Assembly: GCF_030704535.1 (NCBI RefSeq)
Contig: NC_081822.1
Span: forward strand, 11,525,001-11,589,000
Reading direction: 5' to 3'
DNA length: 64,000 nucleotides
DNA from: Vitis vinifera
Lineage: Eukaryota > Streptophyta > Magnoliopsida > Vitales > Vitaceae
The notes under the pieces are model-generated. The model ran no database searches and was not told the origin of the DNA. It worked only from the letters and a program-made list of their open reading frames with translations. The translations under genes were made by a program, and so were the position numbers. Position 1 is the first letter of the stretch. Each line of letters begins with the position of its first letter. Below are positions 11,481 through 23,577 of this stretch, piece by piece.

Positions 11481-13720
11481 CTTTAAAAATTTTAAAATAT
11501 GTATGTAATAAAAATATTTCTATACCTCAATTTTTTTTAAATATCTAAAATTAATTATCATTTTAATATATGCCTTTAAAATAAAATATAAAAAAATATT
11601 AATATATTTTATATAAATTTGAAATCTCATTTTTTTTTCTTTATTTCATTTTATTTTATCTTTTTCCAAACACTCATCTTAAAATCTTACCTTTTCTTTT
11701 CTAAAATCATTATTGAATATGCTAAAAATCCTCGAGCAAAATCTTTAACAAAAAAAATGAAAGAGTTTGATATAAAGATAAAATTTTCTACAAGTTTTAT
11801 TGTTGCAAAATTTTGAGATACTAAATGTGGTTTTCATTGAAAGGGAGGAATACCTTATGTTTTTTATAACCACTCTTCACGCAAAGGAGCAAATCATCCT
11901 TGTGAAGAGGTTGACTTTTTTGTAAATTTTTTGTAGGTTATTTACAGACATTTTACTAAATATTAAAATGGTAATGGTAGTCAGATCATGAGCTTGACTT
12001 GACCCGACGGTAGTGAGTTAAGATGATACTTTTATCAAACTAATATCTTCTAAACAAATATTTCCTTATAATGTATATTATCTTCACATTACCATTTAAT
12101 ATACCTCAAATTTTTTTTTTAAATATTTAAAATCAATTATCATTTTAATATATGCCTTTAAAAGTTTTTTTATATTTTATATAGAGATTACTAATATTTT
12201 TATATAAATTTTGTCTTAAAGTCCCACCTTTTCTTTTCTAAAATCATTATTATACCTCAAATTTTAAATAATTTTCACAATAAATGATCATTTTAATATA
12301 TACCTTTAATTTTTTTTTATATTTTATATAAAAATTATCATTTTTTTTATACAAATTTAAAATCTCATTTTATTTTATTTTTTCTTTTTCCAAACACTCG
12401 TCTTAAAATCCTACTTTTTCTTTTCTAAAATCATTATTGAAGATGCTCAAAATCCTCAAGTAAAATCTTTGGAAAAAAAAAATGAAAGAGTTTGATATAG
12501 AGACAAAATTTTCTACAATTTTTTTTTACAAAATTTTGAGATATGAAATGTGGTTTTCATTGAAATGAAGGAATACATTTTTCATGTTTTTTATAACCAC
12601 TCTTCACGCCAAGGAGCAAGCCATCCTTGTGAAAAGGTTGACATTTTTTTTTTTTTTTTGTACATTTTTGTAGGTTATTTGCATACTTTTTGCTAAATAT
12701 TAGAGTGGTAATTTATCGATTAGGCCATGAGCTTAGCTTGACCTATAAGTTCGACCTGACGATAGTAAGTTAAAGATGATACTCTTGTCAAACTAACATT
12801 TTTCAAACAAATATCTCATTTTAATATACATTATTTTTACATCACCATTTAATATACCTCAATTTTTTTTAAAAAATATTTAAAATCAATTATCATTTTA
12901 ATATATGCCTTTAAAAGTTTTTTTTTTTTATATATTTTATATAGAGATTACTAGTATTTTTATATAAATTTAAAATCTCATTTCCTTTTTTATTTTAATT
13001 TTTTTATCTTTCCCGAACACTTGTCTTAAAATCCTACCCATTATACCTCAATTTTTAAATAATTTTCAAAATCAATGATCATTTTAATGATAAAATTTTA
13101 TACAAATTTTTTTTTTTGCAAAATTTTGAGATACAGAGTGTAGTTTTCATTGATTGAAAGGGAGGAATACCTCTTTCATGTTTTTTATAACCACTCTTTA
13201 CGGGGAGGAGCAAACCATCTCCACACATGAGTTTGGCTTGACCTGATGGTAGTGTGTTAAGATGATACTCTTGTCAGACTAACATTTTCCAAACAAATAT
13301 CTCCTTCTAATGTACATTATTTTTACATCACCGTTTAATATACCTCAATTCAATTATTATTTTAATATATGCCTTTAAAAGTTTTTTTATATTTTATATA
13401 GAGATTACTAATATTTTTATATAAATTTAAAATCTCATTTCCATTTTTATTTTATTTTTATCTTTCCCAATGGTCTTAAAATCCTACTATTTCTTTTCTA
13501 AAATCATTATTATACCTCAATTTTTAAATAATTTTCAAAATCAATGATTATTTTAATATATACCTTTAAAAGTTTTTTTTTACATTTTATATAAAAATTA
13601 CTAATATCTTTTTTTTTTTTATATATATATAAAATTGAAATCTAATTTCTTCCATTATTTTAATTTCTTTTTCTTTTTCCAAACACGTGTCTTTCAATCC
13701 TACCTTTTCTTTTCTAAAAA
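11480..13720. repeat. Divergent AT-rich tandem repeat array
   Basis: Blocks recur in the same order. The phrase ATACCTCAA appears near 11521, 12101, 12251, 12853, 13043, 13341 and 13511, mostly followed by ATCATTTTAATATATGCC-like sequence. A second block (GTTTTCATTGAAAGG ... TTTTTTATAACCACTCTTCACG) recurs near 11830, 12552 and 13144. Landmark spacing gives long units of about 725 and 595 bases. Each contains two related sub-blocks, so the array is higher-order, not simple. It contains no open frame of note. Confidence 0.8.
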
Positions 13721-14129
13721 ATCATTGTACATCATATGATTAATTAACTATATTTATATTAAAATAGGCAACTTTTCATGATACAATTTATCAAATGTCA
13801 TTATCCATGTGACATCAAATGTAAACCCCAAAAGATTTTGAAAATATTTTTAATGCAAATTTAAAATTTATTATTATTATTATTTAAACTATTAGAAGGA
13901 TGATCATGGCATTATCGCAAAAAGGGTCGGATGACACGTGAGCCATGATCTGTGAGACCATGACCTGGATTCACGTGGTTTGCAAATAAAGCCATAGTCC
14001 TTTTTTATACTTCCTACCGTTAATTATTAGAAACCTCCTTTCGGCTGTGGATTCTATTTTTCTCTCTCCAGTCTCAACGGCTCTATTCTGCTGAGAAAAT
14101 CATGATTTTTTGTTGGTTATTATAAGGTA
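13721..14129. other. AT-rich spacer before the PPR remnant
   Basis: AT-rich to about 13890, then more mixed sequence. A palindromic ACACGTG-type G-box core lies near 13934 and CACGTGG near 13973, but no intact downstream gene exists to assign them to. Confidence 0.3.
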
Positions 14130-14133
14130 AGTA

Positions 14134-14580
14134 ATGCGGTGGACAGCCCAACCGCAACGACGCTGTTCCCTGACTCCATTCTCTTGTTCCATTGCCGGTA
14201 CCTTTTACACCCACCTTATGGCTTGTGGGTTCAAGTGCCTTGGCCGCATTCTCGACCGTTATGTCCGTTTCTGCTGTGAATCCCCCGGTCTTGTCTATGC
14301 ATGCCAAGTATTCGATGAAATTACTGAACAAGATGTGGTCGCAGGAACCTTGTTTGTTTCGTGGGATGATGCTGGATTATTGAAGTCCCAATTATTTCAT
14401 GTTTGTGGAACGATGAAGCTGATGCTGCCGTTAGTTTGTTGATGAGATGACATGTCAGAGGTATGCGCGCCATGTTTTTTCCCCCCTAATCGAAACAGAG
14501 GAAGGTTAAAGATTCATTTTTGGGAAATTTAGGTGGATGAATTTACGTACACGATTGTTCTTAATTCTTGAGTTAATGCT
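14134..14580 (+). pseudogene. Decayed pentatricopeptide-repeat (PPR) gene fragment
   Basis: Remnants of a PLS-type PPR protein can be read on the plus strand: YTHLMACGFKCLG, then DRYVRFCCESPGLVYACQVF, then DEITEQDVVAGT (matching the family phrase ARxVFDExxxRDVVSW), then NDEADAAVSLLMR in another frame near 14413-14450, and VDEFTYTIVLNS near 14531-14566 in a third position. The order is that of consecutive repeats, but at least two frame changes and stops separate the pieces and no start or organelle-targeting segment is intact. Intact PPR proteins act in organelle RNA processing or editing; this copy cannot. It may once have been longer, with later repeat DNA invading on the right. Confidence 0.6.
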
Positions 14581-17500
14581 AGGTTTTTTTGAGGAATTTG
14601 CTGACATCAATTTCTATTCACAGAAGCAAGCCATGGCCGGGATTTTTCATTGTCTGTGAATAACTCTTGGTGAACTGTAAAGAAGGATGTACTACAATTG
14701 ATAAAGCGCACAACAGGGTTTTAATCAAGATTCCCTTTGAAAATTTTGTTTTTGTGGAATGTAATGGTCTCAGGAGTATGTTAATGAGGGGCTTGTTTGT
14801 GAAGTTAAATAATTTTTCAAGATGATTCCAGAGATGAAATATTTTGGCGTGGACTGTGATCATCAGTCCCATCACTTCAAACCTTCTTTACAAAAAGGAA
14901 CAAGGAGTCAAGTCCTCTGGCCCTCGCAAACCACAGGGTTTTCAATGCTTAAGTGAGAGAGAACAACACTGACAAACTCAGAATGGCAAGAGGAATTTTG
15001 AATGTTCCACCTCTTTTGGACTGTCAAGGATTCCTTTTATAGATGATGCTTTTGGGAATTAGTTGGGTCATCTACATGAAGGTAAGGCTATGGCTTGTTT
15101 GATGGGGCAAGATAGCATGCTTGGGTTGTTACTTTCATTCGTTGCATGGGGGCCACTAGATGCACATTCAATGCTTGTCATTCTAAATCCCGTGGATGGC
15201 TTTGGATTCATAGGCAAATGATGGCTAGGGTGGCCGGGTTGCTTCTCTGGGATCCATGTGTCACTAGGGCCCAATGTCTCCCCTCATATTCCCTCATTTT
15301 TCATTGCTTAGAGGCCTCCATTTGCGGGAAAAAGTCTCTTGTCCTTCCACATGGAGCTGCTTGGGGGAGATTGCTTTTGAATTTGAAAGGGCAATAGGCT
15401 ACGAAATTAAGGGAAGTATGTTTCCTCTTCTCACGCCTCATCGAATTTCTTTTGACATTGTTGTACTTGTGGGATCTTCACTTCTCATATGGGCAAGTAT
15501 TACTTTCCCTTCTTATCTCTTTTGTCACCTTTCTTCTTTCTTCCTTTTTGTGCTCTCCTAGGGTTGCCTTTCCTTATCTCTACTATGCCTAAGGGAAGGG
15601 AATTTTCGGTTAAATGTTCCAAGGAGTTTTAGATATTGAATGGTGTTGTCTTGAGAGGTATGTTCTCCTAGGAACGTATTCTTGAGGTTCTAGGGGAGAC
15701 AATGTCTCTTTTTTTGTAGCTCATTTTAAGGCAAGTTTTTGTTTGCTTTTGTCACCTCCAATTTGTCACTTTTATGGTTTTGTTAGTCCTCTCATCTAAG
15801 GTCCACCCTAACGTTATTCATTTGTCTAAACTCAATAGAGGATCAATGTATTTTCTTGGGGAGACCTTGTTCCTTTACCAAATTAAGTTGCATAAAAATT
15901 GTAATTAGCATTTTCATCTGATGTAGGTACCAAAGGATTGGTGCTTGATCTTCCTAACTCGACAAAGGATAGGAAAAGAAAGGTTGTATGTTGATTTTTA
16001 GTCAATATGAAGGTTTAGATCATGTTAGGGACCAATTTTTAGGGTTTCTCTTGGGCTAAATGATCAAGGTGTTCAATTACTCTTATTGTTTGCTCTTTTC
16101 CCTTACTTTTTCTACCTTTTTTCACTCGTCATTGTTATTTTCTTATGATATTTTCTTCTTTGTATGCAACTTTTTGTGGTTGTTTGGCTAATTGTCTCTC
16201 ATTGTATTGCTTCAATCATTTGATAAGAGTCATACACCTTATAGCACACCTATTTTCATTCCACCTGCAAGACACTTGCTTTAGTAAGCTTTAGACAACC
16301 TTTATCATTGGGATCCCATCCCGGTGAACGATTCTCCTTTACAAGTGTTTTTCGAAGAGATTATTCAAGTTGAGGCAACTCTCATCTATCATCTACTCAA
16401 TTATAAAATTTCAAGAGCATTAGGAGAGTGGGGATTCTTTAGCATAAATGGCAAACTCCTAAATTTTGAATCTGTAGGCCATTCTTGCATTGTAGATTCC
16501 TCTTTGATGTCCCCCTCCTCCTTCTGTATCTACTCCTTTTGTGTTACTTTGTACTATGGAGCACACTCTAGAGAAGGGTAAACCAAGTTTAGTAAAGCGT
16601 AGCTCATTCTATTGTGTGTTGGTTAGTCACTCTAGCCAACTCGACTCCGTTGTATTTTAAGAAATTGTCGTTGTAGATAAGTTAGCCCCTGCCAATCTAT
16701 GGGTAATTATGTTGCCAACCCAACCCATTATCTCATTTTCCTATAACCATCCTAACTCGATTTAGTTTGTTAGTTGTCTTGGCTTTGCCTTTTCTATATT
16801 TGAGAAAGGGAAAGCTCCTAGTGAGGTTGCCACTCCCCTATGAGACCTTCAACTTGAATGAGCTAGAAACTCCCATTTATCTCGTATGCCACTTTGTATT
16901 AGAGTAATTCTCTCAACAACCATTATTTGTTGTTGTTGACATAGTTCACTTCATTTGCTCATTTTCTTATTGTTTTCATTTGCAATTGTTTTAAAGTTTT
17001 TAAGCATTCTGACTTTTCCTTTTCTTTCAATGTGAATTTGCAGTTCTTTATGCCCATTGCCACCATTTGGTGTAGGAGAAAATTGTTAACATGAAGTTGG
17101 CCTTAAAAGTGAAGGATGTTGCCCTTAGCAAGATTCAAGAGGTGATAGATTCCTATGTGGGGGTATTGCGCATGTAGACTCGATGATGATGGAATTAGAG
17201 AGAGGGTCCTAGATTTGTTCCCATTTCAAGAGATCTATCACTAGTTTCTTTAGGCTTTTATAGTCATCTGTCTAATACACTATTTCCTTATGGTATTCAC
17301 AATATCAGTTTGAGTCGTGGTACCTAGTGTCCTTAGGAAGTAGTATTGATTTCATGTACCTTTTCATCCTTTGGATCTTTTGCAAGATTGTGTCGTATGA
17401 CACATTTAATAGTGTGTACTATGCCTTTCAATCCTTTTAGAGTTCTACCTAGCCAAGGTCATCTCCTTAATCATTTATTGTTTCTATCTTAAGCTTTTTC

Positions 17501-18299
17501 CCAACACCCTTTCTCGTCTTCTTTTTTTTCATAAGTTGTCACTCCCCCTTTAGTTGTTCTAACAACTATGGTGTTAGTGAAGATGACGGGCTTGGGAATG
17601 GCTATCCTCATGTCCTCTTCAAGTGCAATATAATTCTTGGCTTTAGTAAATAACTACTCCAACATTACTAGTGACTTCTTTCTTAGGGAGTGTGATATAT
17701 CAAACAAGAAGAGTAGCACATTAGCCTTACTATATCCGTCAACATATGTGACTTTAAGGTCAAATCTCCAAATATAGCTTCTTTAGTGACTCATTCGGAG
17801 CTTTTTGTATTTTTAAAAAGGGTTTCTAAGCTTTTCTTCTATTTGACCAAGTGCATGCATTGACCAACATCCCTAGGCTCTCAAAGTCTCATTTTCATTC
17901 AAGAGTCAATTAGTGGAACCAAAACAATGTTGTTATAGGTTGGACAAAAATACCTTACATATGAGTTGGTCATTTCCTTGTTCCAATACCGTCATTTATT
18001 TGAATTGCATGATGTGATCTACAAAAATACCCGTTTTTGTAGTTCATTGCCCTAGACTTAATTGTTGCTTACCATTGAGAGCCACATGGTTAAGTTTTTT
18101 TTAATGCTCCTCTATCTTGGCTTTTAACACCACATTTTCCTAGGTAAGGTGCACACTTCACTTTATGAACTCTTCCATTTGTTAGTGGGTGCATTTTCGT
18201 TCTTCACTCCAATGACACTTCATTGTAGTTAGTTGCTCCTATTAGGACTATGCGATTAGTCACTCCTTGTCAACATATCCATTGTTGTGAGTTTAGGTC

Positions 18300-19690
18300 A
18301 TCTTTATATTGGGATCGTGCTTTAAGCATGCATGATGTAACAAAATGGATTTCATCAATGTATTTATATTATGATTTTAGCTTCTACTTTTCTGTTTATG
18401 ATCACATTATTACTTAGTTACGAATTCAAACTTATATCACTTACATTGTACATGACTTGGGTGTAGTAGAGTTATATGAATGATTTAAGAAATAAGTTGT
18501 TCACAATTGGTTTATGAACTTAAATAATCTTTCTAAGGCTATAGTGTACTACCACTTGATTGAAATGATAATTTGTTGAGGTTAGTAAATGCACTAGTGT
18601 GTATGTTTGGTCGCACATTGGATAGAACTTATGATGAGTCATGACATTAGTTATCAAGTAGTTATGACATCAACAAACTACTATACTACATAGACTTTTA
18701 ACTTTGAGAAAATGTTAAACTAGGGTTGAAATCTTCAATGGCTTTGACCTATGAGTGAGACTTTAAGGTGGTTATATAGTTTCTATGGATTGAGCTATTG
18801 TTACTTAAGGCAAGTGATAATAAGTATTCTTAAAAAACACACCATGATATCTCATAAGATTGAGATAGTGTGTCCATTTGGGTGATCTTGAGGACTTGTG
18901 ATCGTTGAATCTGCGACTACAATAATTTCTTAAATGAGATTTGATATATGTTCTTTGTAGACTACTGTATATTAATTGATTACAAAATAAGAGGATCTGA
19001 GACTCGATAGTTGTAGAGGTAATTTTCAAAGTTTGATAACTATTACCTTATTAGATTACATATACCAATTCATCGGGAGCCTACATGCATTGATAGTAAG
19101 TCATAAACTAGATAAATTAATTAAATTGGATTTAATCGATTTTATTTCAATATAATATCATTGGGTATTGAAGTGCCATTAATAGTATGCTGAGTGAACT
19201 TAGAATTAGATTCTAAGGAAGTTGGTTTTTTCATATGGATCTCAATGGTCGTTGCTTAAGCTCACAGTCTTTATTGGCACAAATATTTGAGAGAAATCGA
19301 GTTTAATTAATTATATGTGTGCATAAGGGTGTTGTTTTGATAAAAAAAATGCAAAGTTGTATAGGAACTTATGATAATTTATTATAAGTTTTTTGGATTG
19401 AACTAATTAATTTGTTAGAGCTTGTTAGGGTCATTAATAAGGATCTTGTGAGCTTAAGTCACTTTATCCCATAAAAGAGACTATATAGATTCTCTTTGGG
19501 TTTAGGATTAGTCATCTATTTATCCATTCATCTTTTCAATTTCTAATTTTCTAGATAAAACCCTAGCCACCCTCACTCTCAAGATTGTGTAGCCACGTTA
19601 CATTGGTGCCAAGGAGTAATGACAAAGTAATTGGATGGAAGATATACCAAGTTCTTACATCGATTGGAATAAGATGTGAGAACATTCAAA
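18300..19690. repeat. Non-coding repeat-like segment, possibly an old LTR
   Basis: About 1.4 kb without open frames reads like the long non-coding terminal repeats common in woody plant genomes, with phrases such as GTGTGTCCATTTGGGTGATC. I saw no second copy in this window, so a solo LTR, or a decayed part of the surrounding element, are equally possible. Limits are approximate. Confidence 0.25.
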
Positions 19691-19703
19691 TCTAAAGGCA
19701 TGT

Positions 19704-20924
19704 CTTTTAACCAAGGATGAAAATATTGGTAATCACGAATATATCGGTACTTCGATTTTATGGATATATCGGAGATATATCGGCGGATATCCTGGAAAAA
19801 AATATCGATAGGCTTAAAATTGTTAAAAACTCATGGAAATGTAATGAAAACCTCATAATAATATAATTAGAAGTATAATGGACATTTTAAAGTTGTTTTA
19901 TTAAAAAATTTGATATACATATGATATAATTTGCGATATTAGATGTAATTATATCATGTCGATTTATAAGAAATGTTAATTTTGTAATTGTTCTCATTAT
20001 AAAGTCACATAAAATACTTCATTTCATTAAATATCAATAATTTGTACACATTAAATTCATTAAATAAACATATTTCATATTCAAAATATAATAGTTCATG
20101 TTAATTAAATTAATTAAATAATTTAGCTAAGTTAACTAGTTTAATTTAATTCTAAATGTGAAAATAAATTACAAATAATCATCTAAAATAAACATATCAA
20201 TTTATAATTAAATAATCAAATTAACCTAAGTTAATTCAATAAAAATATAAAAATTAATTACAATTGAATGTAAAAATAGCATTAAATCATCCATATTACA
20301 AACATACTAATTAATTGAAAATACATGAATTAATTACAATTGCAAACAAAATTAATTACAATTTAAAACAAATATACCTTCAAATGATTAAATAATTGAG
20401 CAACCTTAATAAAAATTGGAGTAATGAGAGAGCAAATGAAGAATGAAAGCAAAAATGAATGAAATAGATGAAATTTGGGCTATTTATAGAAGAAATTTGG
20501 GCCAAAATAGCCGTTGGAACACTAATTTACCGTTGAAAATCAATTTTGGCAGTTGGATAAAAAACTGGGAGCAATCTGGCTGTTGGATCACCATATTATC
20601 ATTGGAATCACATCTAGGCTATCAGATCAACACAGGCGTGATCTGGACCGTCATATCACGTTGCATGAAGGAGGGGAAATATTGCCAAAAAATCGACGAT
20701 TTATCTCCGATATATCTCTAATATATTGCTGATATTTTGTCACCAGAGGCGATTTTTTCAAAAAATCTTCGATATATCTCCCCAAACCAATATATTGCCG
20801 ATATTTTGGTGATATTTATGGAAATATCTCCCTTCTGATTTTTTTCCACGAAATATTGTGTCAACCCTTCCCGATACACGATATATCACCGATATATTCC
20901 GACATTTTCCTCCTTGCTTTTAAC
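19704..20924. mobile_element. Non-autonomous hAT-like DNA transposon with 8-bp target duplication
   Basis: The element spans 19712-20916 (1205 bases) and is flanked by identical 8-base duplications CTTTTAAC (19704-19711 and 20917-20924). Its ends are inverted copies: CAAGGATGAAAATATTGG at the left, and on the opposite strand CAAGGAGGAAAATGTCGG at the right. An 8-bp duplication and termini starting CA..G are hallmarks of the hAT superfamily. Both subterminal regions are crowded with CGATATATC-type motifs in both orientations, typical of transposase-binding zones. There is no transposase frame, so the element is non-autonomous. It sits inside the older 14.87-21.48 kb element. Confidence 0.8.
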
Positions 20925-21480
20925 ACATAGATATAAGGTTTTTTTGAAAAATTGCACATGTTTCCGCTTGTACTTAGATATGGTAGTCATAAGATCTTAC
21001 ATGCATGCACCCATAATCCCGTTCTAACACTTTGACCTTTAGTTTGTTCCCATAGACGACGCCTCTCATCCCATTTCCATCTAGGTTCCTAGACTTGCTT
21101 CAAATCTCCTTGCACAAAGAAGAAAAAAAATTAGGCCACCTGACCCTCATAGGCCACAGAGTTCCTAATATTGAAGTGAGAAAGGAAATAACACCCATAA
21201 ACTCAAAACAAGAAGAGAAATTTTGAATGTCTCACCCCCTTTAAACTATTGGGGATGCGTTTCATAGATGATACTTCTCCAGAGTAGTTGGGGTCATCCA
21301 CATGGAGCTATGGTTATGGCTTGTTCAAGGGGACAAGATGGCATGCTTGGGGTGCAACGGACATTTTCACCGTGGGGGGCATTAAACTCTCTGTCATTCT
21401 CTTGGATTGGTAAGCTAAAGATGGCTAGGGCCGCCACGCTCCTTCTATGAGATTCACATGTCATTGGGGGCAATGTGTCC

Positions 21481-22236
21481 TTAGAGTGATGCTATCCGGA
21501 TAGGGCCGGATTGCCATATGTGGATTCAGTATCTTGGATTGCCAATTGCATCTACATACATTGTATATATAGTGAGAAAGCCCTTTGTTCCTGCAAAATG
21601 GGTGGAGGCTGAGCAGGGTAGTGGGTTCATATCCTCTGCAATGGCGATGTGATCCATCAAATTTATAAAAATAAAAATAAAGAAAGATAAAAATTAATGG
21701 ACGTGATTTAGATTTTGTGATTATATCAGAAATACTGTTGCTTTTACTGGCCCTACATTTCAATTTTATTCCTAAATATTTGGGATCGGGTATATTTTCT
21801 ATTTTGTGTTTTTAAAAACAAAAAGTTTTATATAAAATTGTAAGAGAATTATATAAATGTAAGCATTTTTAAAATTTTTTTAAAATTTTAAAAAAATTAT
21901 TTTAAAATTTTAAAAAAATTATTTCAAATATAAAGAATATAAATACATACAAAATTTATGTCTCTAAAAAAAAGTGAAATGTTTAAAATTAGAAAGAATT
22001 TTTATGTATATGAATTAGGGATGACATTTCGTGTTAGTGGATTGTCTTCGTGTCATGTCAAAGTTTAGATATTCTATTACTTAATTAAGTTCAAACCCAA
22101 CATAAATAATAATAGTGTCAAAAACATAAATCGAAATATTATTTAATTATTAAACAAGTAACACATTGTGTAATCTATTGGTCCTATTTAACTCATTTAA
22201 TAATCAGACCCTCTTATTTAATAATTAGATTCTATC

Positions 22237-22278
<42 letters not shown>

Positions 22279-22930
22279 ATTAATGTCTAAACCAAATATG
22301 TTTATAACTCAATTCAAATATTTATTTATAAATAAATTTAAAATGAGTTAAATATAGGTTAAATGGTTTTAAAATATAATTAGGTTAATAACGTAATTAT
22401 TAAATGAGTCCATTTGGTTCAAACTAGTGTCATTTAGATTGACCCATAATTTATTCATTAAACATGTTATACAAGTTAATAAGAATTTGATCAAAACTCA
22501 TTTATATTCAATCAATACCTACAAAAAGACATGTTGAATTTGTGTCCGTGATGACAAATTGTATCGAATTGATGTGTGACCCTAATATAAACAATAATTT
22601 ATATTCAAATACCATTGTCCTTTATTTGTATATCTTCAAAAATTCTAAAATTTTTATTTGGGTGGTTAGGAATTCTTGAAAAAATGTAAAAATAATGTCT
22701 TAATTATATGGTTATACAAATGATAATATTAAATTAGGTTTATATATAAATATTCTTGTGATGTGGGGGCTGGGGCAGCATAACACAAAGGTGGACACAT
22801 GGATTGAATAATTGAAAGAGGAATCAGAAAGGGGAATCATCGTCCGGCAGCAAATGATCTAGTCTTGCCAGTCCCACCACATGGTTTAATGGCTAATAAC
22901 TTAATAAGATGTAAAGAGCGGGCCCTACCA
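21481..22930. other. AT-rich intergenic DNA upstream of the kinesin gene
   Basis: No gene is seen. A (TA)n microsatellite lies at 22241-22271. Near 21600-21690 an A-rich 3' end (AAAAATAAAAATAAAG) follows GGGTTCATATCC, which resembles a Pol III B-box, so a degraded SINE is possible but not shown. The rest is AT-rich and unremarkable. Confidence 0.35.
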
Positions 22931-22939
22931 CAAACGTCA

Positions 22940-22950
22940 GCCAACGGTTA
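22940..22950 (+). promoter_or_regulatory. MSA-type (mitosis-specific activator) motif
   Basis: GCCAACGGTTA matches the MSA consensus YCYAACGGYYA at 10 of 11 positions. MSA elements bind three-repeat MYB factors and drive G2/M transcription; NACK-type kinesins are classic targets. It lies about 640 bases before the kinesin start codon. A second AACGG core occurs at 23099-23103, probably in or near the leader. Function here is inferred from motif plus gene identity. Confidence 0.5.
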
Positions 22951-23577
22951 GCGGTTGGGCGCGTTGGAATCGAGTCGAGAGAGAGGTGAGGTCAAAACCG
23001 TAAGTTCAATGCCCCAGTTTTAGTTTTAAGTTTTAATGGGAAATGGCGGTTGCATTTCAAAGGTCGGTACTCACCCGAGTCCCAGGGAGAAAGAGAGGAA
23101 CGGTTCCGCTGTTGCAGAGCCTTCCAATCCCCGTTCTCTCTAACAATATCACCATTCAGGTCGACCATCTCTCTCTTCTTCTTTTCTTTACTTCTCAGTA
23201 TCTTTGATTGTTAATGGTTAGAAATACGAATTGGATCCCCTAGAGGTAAAGGATTTGGAATTTTTTTTAATCTGATTTTGTTTTTTTTTTTTTTTCCTTT
23301 TAATAATTCGACTCCTTTGAATTTGGAGGTGGAAAGAAACAGAAGGCATTTCGTTTGAGAAGTCCGGGAATTTCTTCAGACAATCTAGTTCTTTACTGCA
23401 TTTGGTGATGTTATTATTGAATTTTGAGCCGTGATTGATTTGTTAATGGGATTTCAAGGGTTTGAATGTGGCGGAGGAGTTTTGCATTTGTTTATCACAG
23501 AGTCGTGAGAGCCTATGTTTATTGTCTTTGAGTGAATTGGGGGTTGGATTTGAGAAGAAAACAGAGGAGAGTGAGAG

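Larger units (their letters stand above)
14870..21480. mobile_element. Very old repeat-bounded element, possibly an LTR retrotransposon fossil
   Basis: Similar direct repeats lie at about 14870-15280 and 21095-21480. They share phrases in the same order, such as GAATTTTGAATGT, TTATAGATGATGCTT/CATAGATGATACTT, CTATGGCTTGTT, GGGGCAAGAT/GGGGACAAGAT, GCATGCTTGGG and GATGGCTAGGG. Such a pair about 6 kb apart suggests terminal repeats of one element. The interior gives no long open frame and no domain I recognise, so the family is unknown. The copy is thoroughly broken and old, judging by the strong divergence between the repeats. It is older than the hAT-like insertion inside it. Confidence 0.4.

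Noticed and set aside
15146-15561. Overlapping frames with hydrophobic stretches near 15.2-15.5 kb
   Set aside because: They lie in the diverged direct repeat and its neighbour; no codon pattern or domain supports a gene.
16324-16581. 85-codon frame inside the old element
   Set aside because: Short, isolated, and no recognised domain; it is likely chance in decayed repeat DNA.
21600-21690. Possible tRNA-derived SINE (GGGTTCATATCC plus A-rich tail)
   Set aside because: Only the B-box-like stretch is plausible; an A-box and target duplication were not found.
22241-22271. (TA)n tract considered as a regulatory element
   Set aside because: Simple microsatellite; no evidence beyond sequence simplicity.
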